Of a stretch of DNA of 64,000 nucleotides, positions 33,057 to 45,544 are shown piece after piece (position 1 is the first letter of the stretch; every line of letters begins with the position of its first letter). Origin of the DNA: Isochrysis galbana (lineage: Eukaryota; Haptophyta; Isochrysidales; Isochrysidaceae). The stretch is taken from NCBI GenBank assembly GCA_018136815.1, contig CM030932.1, positions 9,424,001-9,488,000 on the forward strand. Direction: 5' to 3'. The notes below the pieces were generated by a model. The model was not told where the DNA came from, did no database searches, and saw nothing but the letters and a program-made list of their open reading frames with translations. A program made the translations under genes and the position numbers.

Positions 33057-34683
33057 CTACACCTCCCTCACTTCCTTGAGTGTCCGCTGCATTGTCGCCT
33101 CTGCAAGCTGGTAAACCGTTCGCCATTCAGCGTCCCAGATTGCAGCCTCACTCCGCTTATCGCCCTTTGCGGCGGCTATTTTACCAGCAAGCTTTGCGCA
33201 TAGCTGCGACTCCTCACCGAGTTGGCTCACGGCCGCGTTGGCTGCCTTTGCTTCCTTGACGAACCGCCGGAGCCGATCACGTGCCATCTTCTGCATGAGC
33301 ACTCGCGAGTCCCCCTCTGCGAATTTGCAGCAATTGAGAAAGTCAAGGTGCGCAAAACCTGAATCGCCCATCAGAGCATACGAACCCACCTCCTGTTTGA
33401 GCCGCCAGCACAGATCAATGGACCGCTCAACGGCCTTCACCTTGGCTGTTGCGATAGCGTGGGCGAGCTCAGCGTCAGGCACACCGCCCACCCGCAACAG
33501 TGGGATGAGCCGTTTCTCGCACGCCCCAACAAAGGCATCGAGTTCGGCCAACGACTCCTCCGCCTCACCATACAGACTTTGAAGCTGTGGAATTGACGAG
33601 AGCGACGGCTGCGCTTCTCCCGCGCGCGTGAATGGTGACCAAATGGGCTTATTGTCAGCATACTGGCGCGTCACCTCAAAGAGTTTGCGGCAGTAGGAGA
33701 GGGCGGCCTGCGCAACAGCCACGCGGCCCGTGTACAGTCTTTGCCCGATCATCTCAAACGGCGAGATGCCCTTTGTGCGCTGGGTGTAGTTACCCTGCGC
33801 ATCGATGCCCGCATGAGCGTCGAGCAAAGCAGAGCGCGGTAGACGTACATTGTCAAAGGCGATCCACGCATTGTCCAAATCATTGCCTGTGGTCTTGATG
33901 CCCATGTCGCCCACGGAGACGCCCGGAACCAGCTGGCCATTATTGCGTAGATCCATCAAGAAGGCATGCGGGCCCTTGCGATCTTCTCCGACGGTGAGGT
34001 CTGCGAGGACGACGGCCTTGTCCGCGGTAAAACCTTGAGAGATCCAGTTTTTTGCTGCCCCCGGAGAGGGGGTTGAGAGGATGAATTCGTCTGTCGCGAA
34101 ATCGTAGCGGGCCTGTGTCTGCACCAGTAGTCCCGACTGCACGCCGGCCAGCTTCTCTGTCAGAGCAAAGCAACCCAGCTCGCCTGCGGCCTGCGACGTC
34201 TCCAAAGATGCAATCTGCTCGGGGCCTCCCACGGCGAGGACTGTGCCAAAGCACAAGTTGTAGTGGACTGTGAAGCGTATCCAGAAACCTGGTGCGGGGG
34301 TTGCGAAAGCTTCAGAAATCAGCGGAGAACCAAGTCCGGAGCGATCACATGCCACAGCTCGCACCTGGGCCATGGGCAACAGCGTGGCGAGCAAGTAGCC
34401 GGTGTGCTTTGAAGAAGCGCTCGGGTCGGTCACGCAGGTCGGTGTTGCGCAGCAGGCCTGTGCGTACAAGCGCGCGCATTGCGGCTGCTGAGTCGGCATG
34501 GGAGCGTGCTCCTGAGACGTCGTCGGTCGCGCGGACGAACGCGCGCTCCCACTCTTCCTCCTCCTCGCGCTCGCTCGGTGCAGCGGCCGTTGAGAGCCGG
34601 CGGCAGAGCAGAAAGCGAGTGCTGCCACCCAGCCGCGCCAGCTTAGCTGGCCGCATCGCGCCGAGCAGCAGGCTGCGACTCAT
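33057..34683 (-). CDS. Acyl-CoA oxidase-like flavoprotein
   Basis: 516 residues from exons 34683-34365 and 34288-33057; the 76-nt intron (gtgcga...accag) splits a Gly codon and restores the family sequence HGPGFWIRFTVHYNL. The family oxidises acyl-CoA to trans-2-enoyl-CoA using FAD, normally in peroxisomes. Seen: DLRDRPERFFKAHRLLARH, FGTVLAVGGPEQ, GELGCFALTEKLAGVQSG (FAD/substrate loop), TPSPGAAKNWI, KGPHAFLMDLR, PGVSVGDMG and the helical C-terminal half with GDSRVLMQKMARDR. The N-terminus (SRSLLLGAMRPAKLARLGG ... LCRRLSTAAA) looks like a mitochondrial presequence, and the C-terminus (KEVREV) is not a PTS1. So mitochondrial location is likely, which is unusual for an oxidase. The start ATG is the one just before this presequence. 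Confidence 0.85.
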
Positions 34684-35050
34684 CGCACGAAGAGTTGGAC
34701 CGACCAGCCGGCCGCTGTGATGCTCTCCGCCCTTGGCTCTCCCTCTCTCTCTCTCCTTCCCTCTCTCTCTCCCCGTCTCCTCTCTCTCCCTCGAGCGGGC
34801 GGGAGGCTCTGCAGGAGAGCACCCGGCAGACAAGAGTAAAGGGCTTTTAAATAGATGAATACTCGACGGAGAAGGCAAGGCCTGTCGAGGGACTGGTGAG
34901 GCGGGAGAGCGGTGTGTCGACGAAACCGAGCCTGCAATCATCAGGCACAACTACCTTTATAAACTCGTTGCTGCCGAGGCGAAGCGTCGAATGTCGACAT
35001 CGGCGATTATTCACTGCCCCTGTACTTTGTACTGTGGTTAGACTGTAATG
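34684..35050. promoter_or_regulatory. Upstream region of the acyl-CoA oxidase gene
   Basis: CT-rich on the plus strand (34738-34795), that is GA-rich on the gene's coding strand. No exon seen. Confidence 0.35.
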
Positions 35051-35052
35051 TA

Positions 35053-35531
35053 CAGTAAGGGTGCACCATTAAGAAAACAGGGATTTTTGCCTTCTACATT
35101 TTCTACATTAGCCGACTCCCACACCTTGATAGTTTCTTAGAAGCCGCGGGGTCTTTACTTTTACTATTACTATTTACTATGTTTTGCGTATACATACTCA
35201 AGCAGCCGAGAGCAGAAGGAAGGCGCAAAAGTATAAGTGCGAAGTGCCCCCGCGGCCCACGGCCCACGGCCAACCAGTCGGCCAACGAATGGCCACTATT
35301 GACCACAACAATCGGCTGACGGCCCGCTACACGGCGACAACGACAACTTGCTTGGCCCGCCGGCCGCCGGCGAGGCCCGCAGCGCATAGAAGATAGAAAT
35401 GGTTTTCTTGCGCTGAGTTTCTTATCCTCAGGTGGAGGCCTCTCAGTTCAGCTCCATTTCTTATCGCTAGATGGCCAATTTGCTTCTAGGTTTTCTTAAT
35501 GGGGGGGTTTCTTAATGGTGCACCCTTACTG
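35053..35531. mobile_element. Tc1/mariner-like MITE, TA target site
   Basis: Inverted ends cagtaagggtgcaccatt (left) and aatggtgcacccttactg (right), each continuing with aagaaa/tttctt, are flanked by TA (35051-35052, 35532-35533). The right end has a duplicated ttcttaatggg block. The 479-bp interior shows no transposase. A single matching end is found at 28264-28286. Confidence 0.8.
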
Positions 35532-35533
35532 TA

Positions 35534-36608
35534 GACTGTAGCCCCGTTTGTGTGTTTGTATTTGTAGGGAAGGGCGGCTATAAAAAAGATCGACTCGAAT
35601 GCCAGAGGAAAAGGCGAGTTCATTTTGGGGCGAGGCGTCGCCAGAAGGTGCAACATGAGACATGAGGTCCAGTACTTTTAAAGTTACTTTTTCACCCCCG
35701 CCCCCTATTTCGGTGTAAAACATAACTAACACTGCAGTACAAGTTCAAGTGTTCAAGTTCGTGACAAATAAATTATTTTCAAAATAATATTTGATATTTA
35801 CGTCCGTCCGGCACAAAAACCTTCTGCCCCACCCCCCCACCTCCACCGGCCACCGGGGCACATAAACACTGATTGTTCATACCGACCTCCGACCTATACC
35901 TATACCTATCCGACTAGCGACTAGCTAAACACTTGCGCTCTTCCTTCTTCCTTGTTCCTTATCCGCCCACTGACCACTGACATTTTGTGTCTCAAGTGTG
36001 CCTGTCGGACTGTCGGAGTCCCCCCGCGCTCGCCCCTCGCTTCGCCCCTCCGACGCCCGACGCCCGGCTCCCCCCTTCGTTCCATTAGTCTTTCCTCTGT
36101 TCCTAGAGTTTCCCGTGTTCCTTTTTCCCCGTCGCCCCCTTCTCTTGTACGTCTTTTGTTTCTGGCGCGCTCGCCCGGAAGCACCCCCTTCGTTCCTTCG
36201 TTCGTGTTCGTCTCTGGTGTGATCTACTCCTGTTCCGCTCGCTGTCATGCCCTCCGATCCCGCTCTCACGCCATGTAACAGGACTTGTCAGAGCGCTTCC
36301 TCACCGCCGTCGCGCTCTCCCTCTCCCTCCACATACTACACTGCCCAAGCCTCAACACAACTGCAAGCAGCTCACACATCCACAAACACATCCACTCCAT
36401 GCTCACTCCACTTATCACAGATGGTACATAGATAGCATTCATCCTCTTACGAGCATTACACACTACACTATGCCCGAAAGCCACACACCAAGACACCACA
36501 CACGCCGTGTGCCGTGTCGATATCACTCGGTGTTCTGACTAGCAAAAACAAAGACGAAGACGCCTCTAGAGTAGTATCCTTCGCAGATTTTTGCAGATCA
36601 CCGTGCAT
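35534..36608. other. Intergenic, no gene seen
   Basis: Mixed DNA; CT-rich at 36020-36330. The last five bases (36604-36608, tgcat) are the target duplication of the gypsy element. Confidence 0.35.
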
Positions 36609-39600
36609 TGACGAATTGTGATGGCCCATAGGGCCTGAGGGCAATGAGGAAGGATGCATGCCGGCGGCAGGCGCGGCGGAGGAGACGACTTCAGAGGTGC
36701 TGACGGGCTGAAGCCCGTCAGCAGAGGAAGGCGGGCAGGCGGGCTTGAGCGAGGGCGAGGACGGCGGCGAAAGCGACATGGAACGAGCGGCGAAAGGCGA
36801 GGGTGAGTGTGAGGAGGGCTGTGGTGGCAGGGGCTGGCGAGGTGAGGAGGGATTGTAAGGTCTGAGTGTTACGAGAGCGAGAGCGACGAGAGCGAGAGCG
36901 ACGACGGATGACGACTGACGACAGGACGACGGACAACGACACCCAGGAAAACACCCCGACTCTCGCCCCACGACTTTCTCACATAACTCGACTGAAATCA
37001 AACCCAAACACTCCGATCAGACAACAACGGACGACGATCAAAGGGCGATCTGTCGGCGATCTTGTCTGGAACGGGAATCGCACCATAACGGAATCGAGGG
37101 GCAATCTTGCTACGCAGGATTCCAAGAGACCTACCAAATAAGACGAAAGGAGTGCGATGTGCCTAAGGGGGAGATGCGAAGAGGTCGCAAATTAAACCTG
37201 ATTGCCCCCAGAAGCAGATAAAGAACCGCAGGGGAGATAGCAAATTAAACCTATCTGCGAGGCGCCTGGGAGGAAGAAAGGTGGGGAAACTTCCCTTCTC
37301 TTTCGAGAGGAAGAGAGAGGGCGCTCCACAACCCACGATCCCATGCATCCAAGCGAAGCTTTTGACCGAGAACGAGAACGAGAGAATTATAACGATAAAT
37401 ACCGAACGACGAAGAGAAGAGCGAAGCCTAACGAGTGTCGATTCGCGAATGCGACACCCCCCTGCTAGGATCGAGCGTCCCGCGAGGAAATGAAGAGAAC
37501 CTAACGGACATCGGAGAGCTCCAAGCAAGCCACGAGAAAGGCAGAAGAGCAATCCTGAACGAGACCGAATGAGCCAAGAGCGAAGAGCGAATAAATCCGA
37601 AGAGCGAATGAAACAATAAATCGAGAAGTTACGAATTACGAACAACGAACAATCGAGGACCGATGAGAACGTGGAACGACAAGAATCGAGAATCGAGAGC
37701 GAGAAACGAAGAACGCGGAACGACGAGAATCGAGAATCGAAGAACGAGAAACGAAGAACGCGGAACGACGAGAATCGAGAATCGAGAGCGAGAAACGAAG
37801 AACGCGGAACGACGAGAATCGAGAATCGAGAATCGAAGAACGAACGACGAAGAACGCGGAACGACGAGAATCGAGAATCGAGAATCGAAGAACGAACGAC
37901 GAACGGCGAACGACGAACTATAAGAATAGTGCGCGACGATCGAAGAGACAGGAAGTACCACACCCGTCCGGACGATAAGGTGTAGAATCGGCGGCCGGCG
38001 CGGCAGACCGCAGGACTCAACGCTGCAACCCATCCCCTTCTCTCTTTTACGAGAGTTTTACCTGGATGTTTGGGCGGTGTGGCGGCACCCAAGTCACAAC
38101 GCGGCGTCTCCTGTTCTTCGATATATGAGTAGTCGAACAGCCAACGGCGAAAGGCGGCGAGATATCACGACGGGTTCGGCACGTCACGCGCGAGCTAAAC
38201 GACGAGGTACGGGGGTCTCCTGACAGAGCGCAGCGAAAGGGGAGGGAGATCCATCCTCCGTGGTCGAAAGGGGGGGGGCGAGCCATACCTCTCTTCCCGC
38301 GGGGGGGAACTATTCGGCGGCCGCGGGGGGAAAATTCGGCGACCGCGGGGGGGAACTGGAAAAGAATTCCCGTACGTTCCCGTACCGCGATCAAACGTAA
38401 ACGACGGCGTTGAGAGATATCTGAAGGGGCGTGACAGTCGCGACTGTCAGAAGAACGCAGAGGGTGTATCGAGGAGAGAGACGAGGGTGCGATCCGATGG
38501 CGACAGGCGTGCGAGAGCCTCGGAGCGACAGCGAACGAAGGTAGGCGAGGCAAGGGCAGCGTGCGCAAATGCGTGGGAGCCAAACCACGGGGAACCGCGC
38601 GACGACCCCGACGAGTACCACCACTGCCCGAGGACGAAGACCGCGTGCTGCGGCCGCATCATTGGACCTGCAGGGTTGGCAACAGACGGGCGGGCTGAGA
38701 CGGGCAACTGGGAGACATGAGCAATGGGGCCACTGTGCGAGGACGGTGCGAGGCGAGGCGAGCGGCGCGGGGCCTGATGATCCAAGCCGGTGGTCTCGGA
38801 TCCCACGGGAGCTTCGATCGCGTGCGACGTCGGCGGGGCTGAGACGGTCTGAGATTGTGATTCTGCAGCCCGCTTTCTCATCTGAGGCTTACGAAGAGGC
38901 GGGAAGGGGTGAGCATCATCATAGGCGGTGACGAGCGACGCGCAGCGGCGAAGCAATTCGGCTAGCGGCTCCCATGTGGCCGCAGCTTTCGCGTAACCAC
39001 GCCACTTGACGAGATACTGCCTGGAATCACCTCGACCCTTGCGGTCAAGGAGTGAATCCACCAGATACTCATCTGTTTGGACAGGATCTTCATCTGTGAG
39101 GGTATAGTAGGGACGGAGGTTAGTCACATGCACCTCCTCGGAGAGGAGGCGATTTTCTTGGTCGCGTAGTCGGTAGCGGCCAGCGCCAAGCGCCTCAGCA
39201 ATGCGGTATGGTCCGCTGTAGTGGTAGAGGAGCTTGTTGCGGTGTCCTGGAATCTTGCGAACCACCCTATCACCTGGGGCAAATTGGATAGGGGGAGAGT
39301 GAGTGCGTAGTGTGTCAGCGAGTGCGTCGGCTTGAGATTCTAAAGTTGCATCATAAGCCGCGGCCCACGCCGCCTTTAAACGACAATGCATTTTACAAGC
39401 GTACGAGCGAATTTCCTGAGGTAACTCGGGAGGCGGGCCAGTGTCAGGTGGATCAGAAAGCTGTGCAGGCAGGCGAAGCTCACGGCCATAGAGCAAGGCA
39501 GCAGGCGACATGCGGGTAATGCGATTGGCGGAAGCGCGCATGCTCATTAGAAAGAACGGGAGATGATCGACCCAATGACCGCCGCCTTCATCAGTAGCGC

Positions 39601-42600
39601 GAGCCATGTTGATCAATGTTTGCTGAGCTCGTTCGACCAGGCCCACGCTCTCGTGATGATGAGGTGTGCTCGGCCGCAAGTCGGTGCCGGTGCGCTCGAG
39701 GATGATCGAGGTGAGTTGACTAGCGAGATTGCTGCCGGAGTCCGAGCGAAGTTGCCTTGGTACTCCGTGCCGAGAAACGACGTACGACATGAAGGCGTGA
39801 AGAGCGTCGGCACTCGAGGGGTCGCCGTTGTGAGGGGCCGCCTCGATCCAACGAGTGAGCGAGTCTACGAAAACGAGGAGCTTGTCGAAGCCTCGAGAGC
39901 CCTTGATGAAGTCGTGCGTGGGAGCCATCGACACGACGTCGCAAAAGACGATGTCGAACGGATAGGCGCCGACCTGCGGTCCCTTCGGATCTGCGAGGTG
40001 ACGGAAGGGAGGCTTAGCTAAGGTGCACTCGTGGCATTGGCGAACGTGCTCACAGACGTCTGCGTTCATGCCAGGCCAAAAATATCGGTCGCGTAAAAGG
40101 CGCGCCATTCGGTTGTCGCCGAGGTGGCACAGGTGGTCGTGAAAGGCTTCGAGGTAGGCGCGGCGCATCGTCTTCGGCACGTAGAGGCAGAGCTTCTCGC
40201 CGTCTCTCGTCGGCACTCGTCGATAGAGTAGTCCTGATCGCAACAGGCATCGCGAAGATTCGCGACTAAGCCAACGCAAGCGACGGTGATCGAGATCGGG
40301 TTTGTGAGGAGACGCGGAGAGGAAGCGAATGAGGTCGTGGCAGTCGGGGTCCTCGGCCTGTGCCTCCTTGAGCGCCTCGGCGTTAGGTGTACCGACGTCG
40401 AGGTAGGAGAGGTTGATAGAATCCCTGGTCGTAGAGGACAATCTGGACGACCGTTCGTCAGCTTGCAGACTGGATGCCGTGGTGGTACGAGAACGAGAGG
40501 CAACGACGGCTGGCGACTGCCCATCCGATGCCGTGGTGGAGCGAGAGCTAGGAACGACGGCGGCTAGCAGCTGCCCACCCCCTGCTTAGGAGCGGACGTC
40601 TCCGACGTCCCGTCGTCTGCCGCCACCAAGCGTGACACGCCATCCGCGTCTTTGTGATTAGCGCCCGGCTTGTGCTCGACGGTGAAGCGATACTCGGACA
40701 ACTTGAGCGCCCATCGCATCAGGCGCGACGCTGGCCCACCCTGGACGGTGTCCTTCATGGTGTGTAACCAACGGAGAGCTTGGTGATCAATGACGAGGCG
40801 GAAGTGCCGGCCCCAAAGGTACGGTCGCCAAGTGCGAATGCTTTCCAAGGCGGCGAGAAGCTCCACTTCGGTGGTGGTCCAATGACGCTCCGCGGCGGTG
40901 AGGCGGCGACCGTAATACGCGACGACATGCTCGTGCCCGTGGTCGTCAATTTGCGACAGGACTCCGCCGATACCCAGAGTACTGGCCGCGTCCGTTTTGA
41001 CGATGAACTCTTTGTCGTGACGGGGCGCAGCCAACACTGGTGCGGACGTGATGAGGTCGATGAGGCGGCGGATCGCTGTCTGACACTCAGGTGACTGAGA
41101 GACGGTGGCCACATCGACACCCGTACGCGTGAGGTCGGTGAGAGGGGCCGCAACGTGCGCGAAGCCCTTGATGAACCGACGGTAGTACGAGCAAAGACCG
41201 AGAAACGAGCGGACTTTTTCGAGCGAGTTGATGTGACGCGGATCGATCGAGCGTACCGCCTCGACTTTCTTGGGGTCCATCTCGAGACCACGACGAGAAA
41301 CGACGTGCCCGAGGTACTCGCCCTTGATAGCGAACAAGATGCACTTGGAGGCCTTGCACGAGAGACCGGCCCAACGGAGACGCTCGAGAACGAGATCGAG
41401 ACGGTGAAGCATCTGCTCGAATGAGGCGTCGACGCGTTCCTCTAGCGTGCTGCCTGTACCTGTCGACCAAATTCCGATGTCGTCCAGGTACGGCATGCAA
41501 ATCTCCCACGCGAGGCCTTGGAGCACCGCGTCCATGAGACGACACATGTAGGACGGGCCGGATTGGACGCCGAACGGGAGGTAGTTGAACTCGTACTTCT
41601 GGCGGTGGGTACAGAACGCCGTGATGGGTTTGTCCTCCTCCTTGATAGGCAGACACCAGAAACCGGAGGCGAGATCGAGCAAGCAGAGAAACAAAGAATC
41701 TCGAGAGTGCGAACGAATGTACGAGCGCGTACCCACTTCGTGAGAGTGCGAGTTGTGTAAATGATGCGAGCATGCCAGGACTCACCCGAGGGGACCTCTC
41801 GTGCCGCCATCACCTGGTATTCGAGTGGGGCACTAGCGGAATCGGAATAGGCCTTGCCGTGGCGCCCATAGTGGCGCAGCCACTGCTCAAGAATGTCCGG
41901 CTCATCCGACAGAGCTGGGTCCGCGGGAGGAGCGGCGTGGCGTTTAGCGTGACGTCGACTCTCCCGGCTACCGTGATGGCCTGGCTTAGACTTAGAGGCG
42001 TGGGGCCGGAGAGATCGGCGAGAATTAGAATGTAAACCTTCGGGGGCCATCATAGACGGCCGTCCCTCCTTAGTATGATAGCTTTTGCCTGCGGTGGTAT
42101 AGTTGCCACCCTTGGCGCGGCGAGGCTTGCGGCGTGAGTCCGTAGACTCGGATGACCCATCGGACTCCGAGTCGCTGGTCGACGAGTAGTTGGACGAACG
42201 CGGGCTAGAGACCGGAGACGAGGACGAGGAGGACGAAGAAGTAGGGGAGCTATAGCGGCGGCGGCGGCGGTCCTTCTTCTTGTCTTTATGAGCCTTTTTA
42301 GATTTCGATGAAGAGCGAGGGAGCGGCGGTGGCGGCGGCAAAACAACTTCGCCGCCATCGTCGGATGGAGGTGGGGGCGGGCTGGTTGCCTGGACTGGAG
42401 CGGGAGGGAGTCGGCCCCGCTCGATCGCGTTGGTGACCGCGGCGAGCTGCTGAGAGAATTGCGCGGCCATGGACTGCATGAGCTCGATATAGCGCAGCTC
42501 GACGGGGTTGAGCCCCGGTGAAGCCGAAGAAGTTGGCGGCGGGACCGTAGCAGACGGTGGAGAAGGAGAGAGATGAAGAAGGGAGTCGGGCAGCAGGCCC

Positions 42601-43873
42601 GGGGCCTCCTCACAACGAGACGGCTGACTTGGGGCGACCGAGGCGACCGAGAGGCGTTCGAGCGAGGGATGGTAGGGCTCATAGGCGGCCTCCGAGTCCG
42701 ATGGCAGGGGTGGCGGTGCCTCGAGGCATGCGCGGGACGAGTGGAGGGATCCCTCCAGAGGATTATCCTCACCCTGGAAAGACTCGGGCTTGGACCCGTC
42801 TCCGACGGACTCCGGCGGTGAAGGCGGAGATGATGGCGGAGGCACCGCAGAGAGATCAGGAGGAGAGGCGAGGGAGGGCATCACCTCCCCCTGTGAAGGT
42901 GGTGGTGGATGACCGTCCGAAGAGGAGAAAGGGGGCAGGGCAGGCATGATGCCCGACTCTGCAGAGGTGGGGGTGACCCCCATTGAGACGTCCAGCGCGG
43001 GACGCACCGGATAGGATTCTACACCTGACGAATTGTGATGGCCCATAGGGCCTGAGGGCAATGAGGAAGGATGCATGCCGGCGGCAGGCGCGGCGGAGGA
43101 GACGACTTCAGAGGTGCTGACGGGCTGAAGCCCGTCAGCAGAGGAAGGCGGGCAGGCGGGCTTGAGCGAGGGCGAGGACGGCGGCGAAAGCGACATGGAA
43201 CGAGCGGCGAAAGGCGAGGGTGAGTGTGAGGAGGGCTGTGGTGGCAGGGGCTGGCGAGGTGAGGAGGGATTGTAAGGTCTGAGTGTTACGAGAGCGAGAG
43301 CGACGAGAGCGAGAGCGACGACGGATGACGACTGACGACAGGACGACGGACAACGACACCCAGGAAAACACCCCGACTCTCGCCCCACGACTTTCTCACA
43401 TAACTCGACTGAAATCAAACCCAAACACTCCGATCAGACAACAACGGACGACGATCAAAGGGCGATCTGTCGGCGATCTTGTCTGGAACGGGAATCGCAC
43501 CATAACGGAATCGAGGGGCAATCTTGCTACGCAGGATTCCAAGAGACCTACCAAATAAGACGAAAGGAGTGCGATGTGCCTAAGGGGGAGATGCGAAGAG
43601 GTCGCAAATTAAACCTGATTGCCCCCAGAAGCAGATAAAGAACCGCAGGGGAGATAGCAAATTAAACCTATCTGCGAGGCGCCTGGGAGGAAGAAAGGTG
43701 GGGAAACTTCCCTTCTCTTTCGAGAGGAAGAGAGAGGGCGCTCCACAACCCACGATCCCATGCATCCAAGCGAAGCTTTTGACCGAGAACGAGAACGAGA
43801 GAATTATAACGATAAATACCGAACGACGAAGAGAAGAGCGAAGCCTAACGAGTGTCGATTCGCGAATGCGACA
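36609..43873 (-). mobile_element. Ty3/gypsy chromovirus-type LTR retrotransposon, young
   Basis: Full-length structure on the minus strand. The LTRs at 43026-43873 (5') and 36609-37456 (3') are each 848 bp, start TG and end CA on the minus strand, and look the same wherever I compared them. A perfect 5-bp duplication tgcat flanks the element (36604-36608, 43874-43878). Parts in order: gag-like region that opens inside the 5' LTR (Pro/Ser-rich, then basic), reverse transcriptase and RNase H (about 41.7-40.6 kb), integrase with an HHCC zinc-binding region and core, and a chromodomain at its C-terminus (about 40.2-38.5 kb). A tandem repeat (37670-37920) lies between pol and the 3' LTR. Coding is spread over more than one frame, with about two apparent interruptions or frame changes. 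LTR likeness says very recent insertion. Confidence 0.9.
37670..37920. repeat. Tandem repeat inside the gypsy element
   Basis: Reiterated gaacgcggaacgacgag and aatcgagaatcg units of about 40-50 bp between the pol region and the 3' LTR. Non-coding in appearance. Confidence 0.75.
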
Positions 43874-43878
43874 TGCAT

Positions 43879-44980
43879 TTTCCCTGCGGCCGTGTCGCAT
43901 TCATCCTAGATGATGCGATTTCCAGGCTCTTACTTCCAGGTCCTTCGCCTAAAACAACCTGTTAACACCCAGAAAAAAACTCAACCTGTTAATGTGCTGA
44001 CCTTGAAAAACTACTAATGGGTTTCCCAAAAAAAACTTGCATGTTAATGGTCAGCCCTAGCCTTGCAACTTGGCGAGCAACTTAGCGTCTCTTTTGACCC
44101 ATGTTGATGTTGAGCAACTTACTTACAACTTTTGCGAGCAACGAGTAACTTTGGGGGGTCCTAGCTAGCGAGCAACGACGGTCGATCACGGTCGATCGGT
44201 CGATCGATCATCGATCATCGAGATCATGGTCGACCCCACATATACTGAAGTGAGAAGTGAGTGAGGGACCCCTGTCCGTCCGTCCCCAGTCCCCAGCACC
44301 AGCACTACAAACTCACACACTTTACACTTTATGTCTTATGTCCACCCCCCTATCCCCTATCCGCTATCTCTTGAAGTCACTTGTCACTTTTGTGTGCGTA
44401 ATACGTCCTCCTCACTCCACACTCCACAGCAACAAACACCTGTTGTCCAGACACGATCGACGATCGCCCGCTCGATAAATAGATACTAGTACTATTATGT
44501 CACGGACTTGCGAATTGCGACTTGTGACTTGTCGGAGCCTGCAGCCGCCGGCCGGCTTCCGGCTTCTGTCTGAGCGCTCACGCGCTCACTGATCACTGAT
44601 CACTGAGCGGCAGGTATGCAGGCATGTGGTCAACAACGGAGAGGATGCGATCATGCGATCCCCATACTTCACAGTTTGTTTGCATGGAGTCCACATGGAG
44701 AATAATGTATTCCGAACACTGCGATTTTTACTTTAGAGATCCCCCATGCCCCCGTGTGTATGCATCTGCTGTATCTCCAATGTGCAATCAGGAGCGGCTT
44801 CACGGTGTGCTCTTTTTGACGAATCCTAAGCCTGTGCGCAAAAAAACAATTTGCCATGGGTCCCCGCTCCCTCTCCCCCCCCCCCCCTCCCGATCGCGCC
44901 CTCATCTTCCCGCTCTGGGCCGGGCGACCGGGGGGGGGGGGCGGGGGGGAATTTGCCGAGAGGGCGCGCGGCGCCTTTTT

Positions 44981-44982
<2 letters not shown>
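43879..44982. other. Intergenic, no gene seen
   Basis: Includes repeated gagcaac words (44070-44175), gatcgatc-type palindromes (44180-44240) and cactgatcactgatc near 44590. No coding exon or RNA gene recognised. Confidence 0.35.
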
Positions 44983-45020
<38 letters not shown>

Positions 45021-45048
45021 GGGGCAGGCGGGGGGGGCAGGGGGCAGG

Positions 45049-45090
<42 letters not shown>

Positions 45091-45265
45091 CGGGGGGGGG
45101 GGGGGGGGGGGGGGGGGCGGGGGGGTAGGGGGGGGGGGGCGGGGGGGGGGGGGGGGGGGGGGGGGAGGGGGCAGGAGAGGAAGGAGAATGGGAAGCCCCC
45201 CCCCCCTCTCTCCCTCCCCCCCCCCTCCCCCCTCTCTCTCCCTCCCCCCCCCCCCCCCCCCCCGC
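44983..45265. repeat. Extreme poly-G tract followed by poly-C/CT tract
   Basis: Positions 44983-45171 are almost only G on the plus strand, including an unbroken run of 41 G (45050-45090) and two gggggcaggc units. 45198-45263 is C/CT-rich, so the two halves could pair. It lies 280-560 bp before the PP2A scaffold start. Strong G-quadruplex potential, and a likely weak point of the assembly. Confidence 0.85.
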
Positions 45266-45544
45266 TTTCCTCTTCCCAGTGGCGCGGCCCGCGCGCAGTG
45301 GGGTGGCGGGCGGCGGCGGCGGCGGGGGGGGGGGGGGTGGAGGGCCTGCAGCATGGTGCGACACAGGCCAGCCCCGCAGACTTCACCGCTCCAGCGGAGC
45401 GTCTTGTCCGGCCGCACAACGCGCCACGTGGCATATCTGAACCTCACTCGCTTCCCCCTCGCGCACCGCTCGCGCCCCACCCCTCCACCGCTGTCAGCCC
45501 CCCCCCTCTCCCCCCCTCCCCGCCCCCCTCCCGGCCAGACGCAG

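Noticed and set aside
37670-37920. Tandem repeat considered as a CRISPR-like array
   Set aside because: Units are contiguous and degenerate without unique spacers, and it lies inside an LTR retrotransposon in eukaryotic DNA.
44669-45434. Long overlapping frames on both strands rich in Gly or Pro
   Set aside because: They are translations of the G/C homopolymer tract; any frame through it is open.
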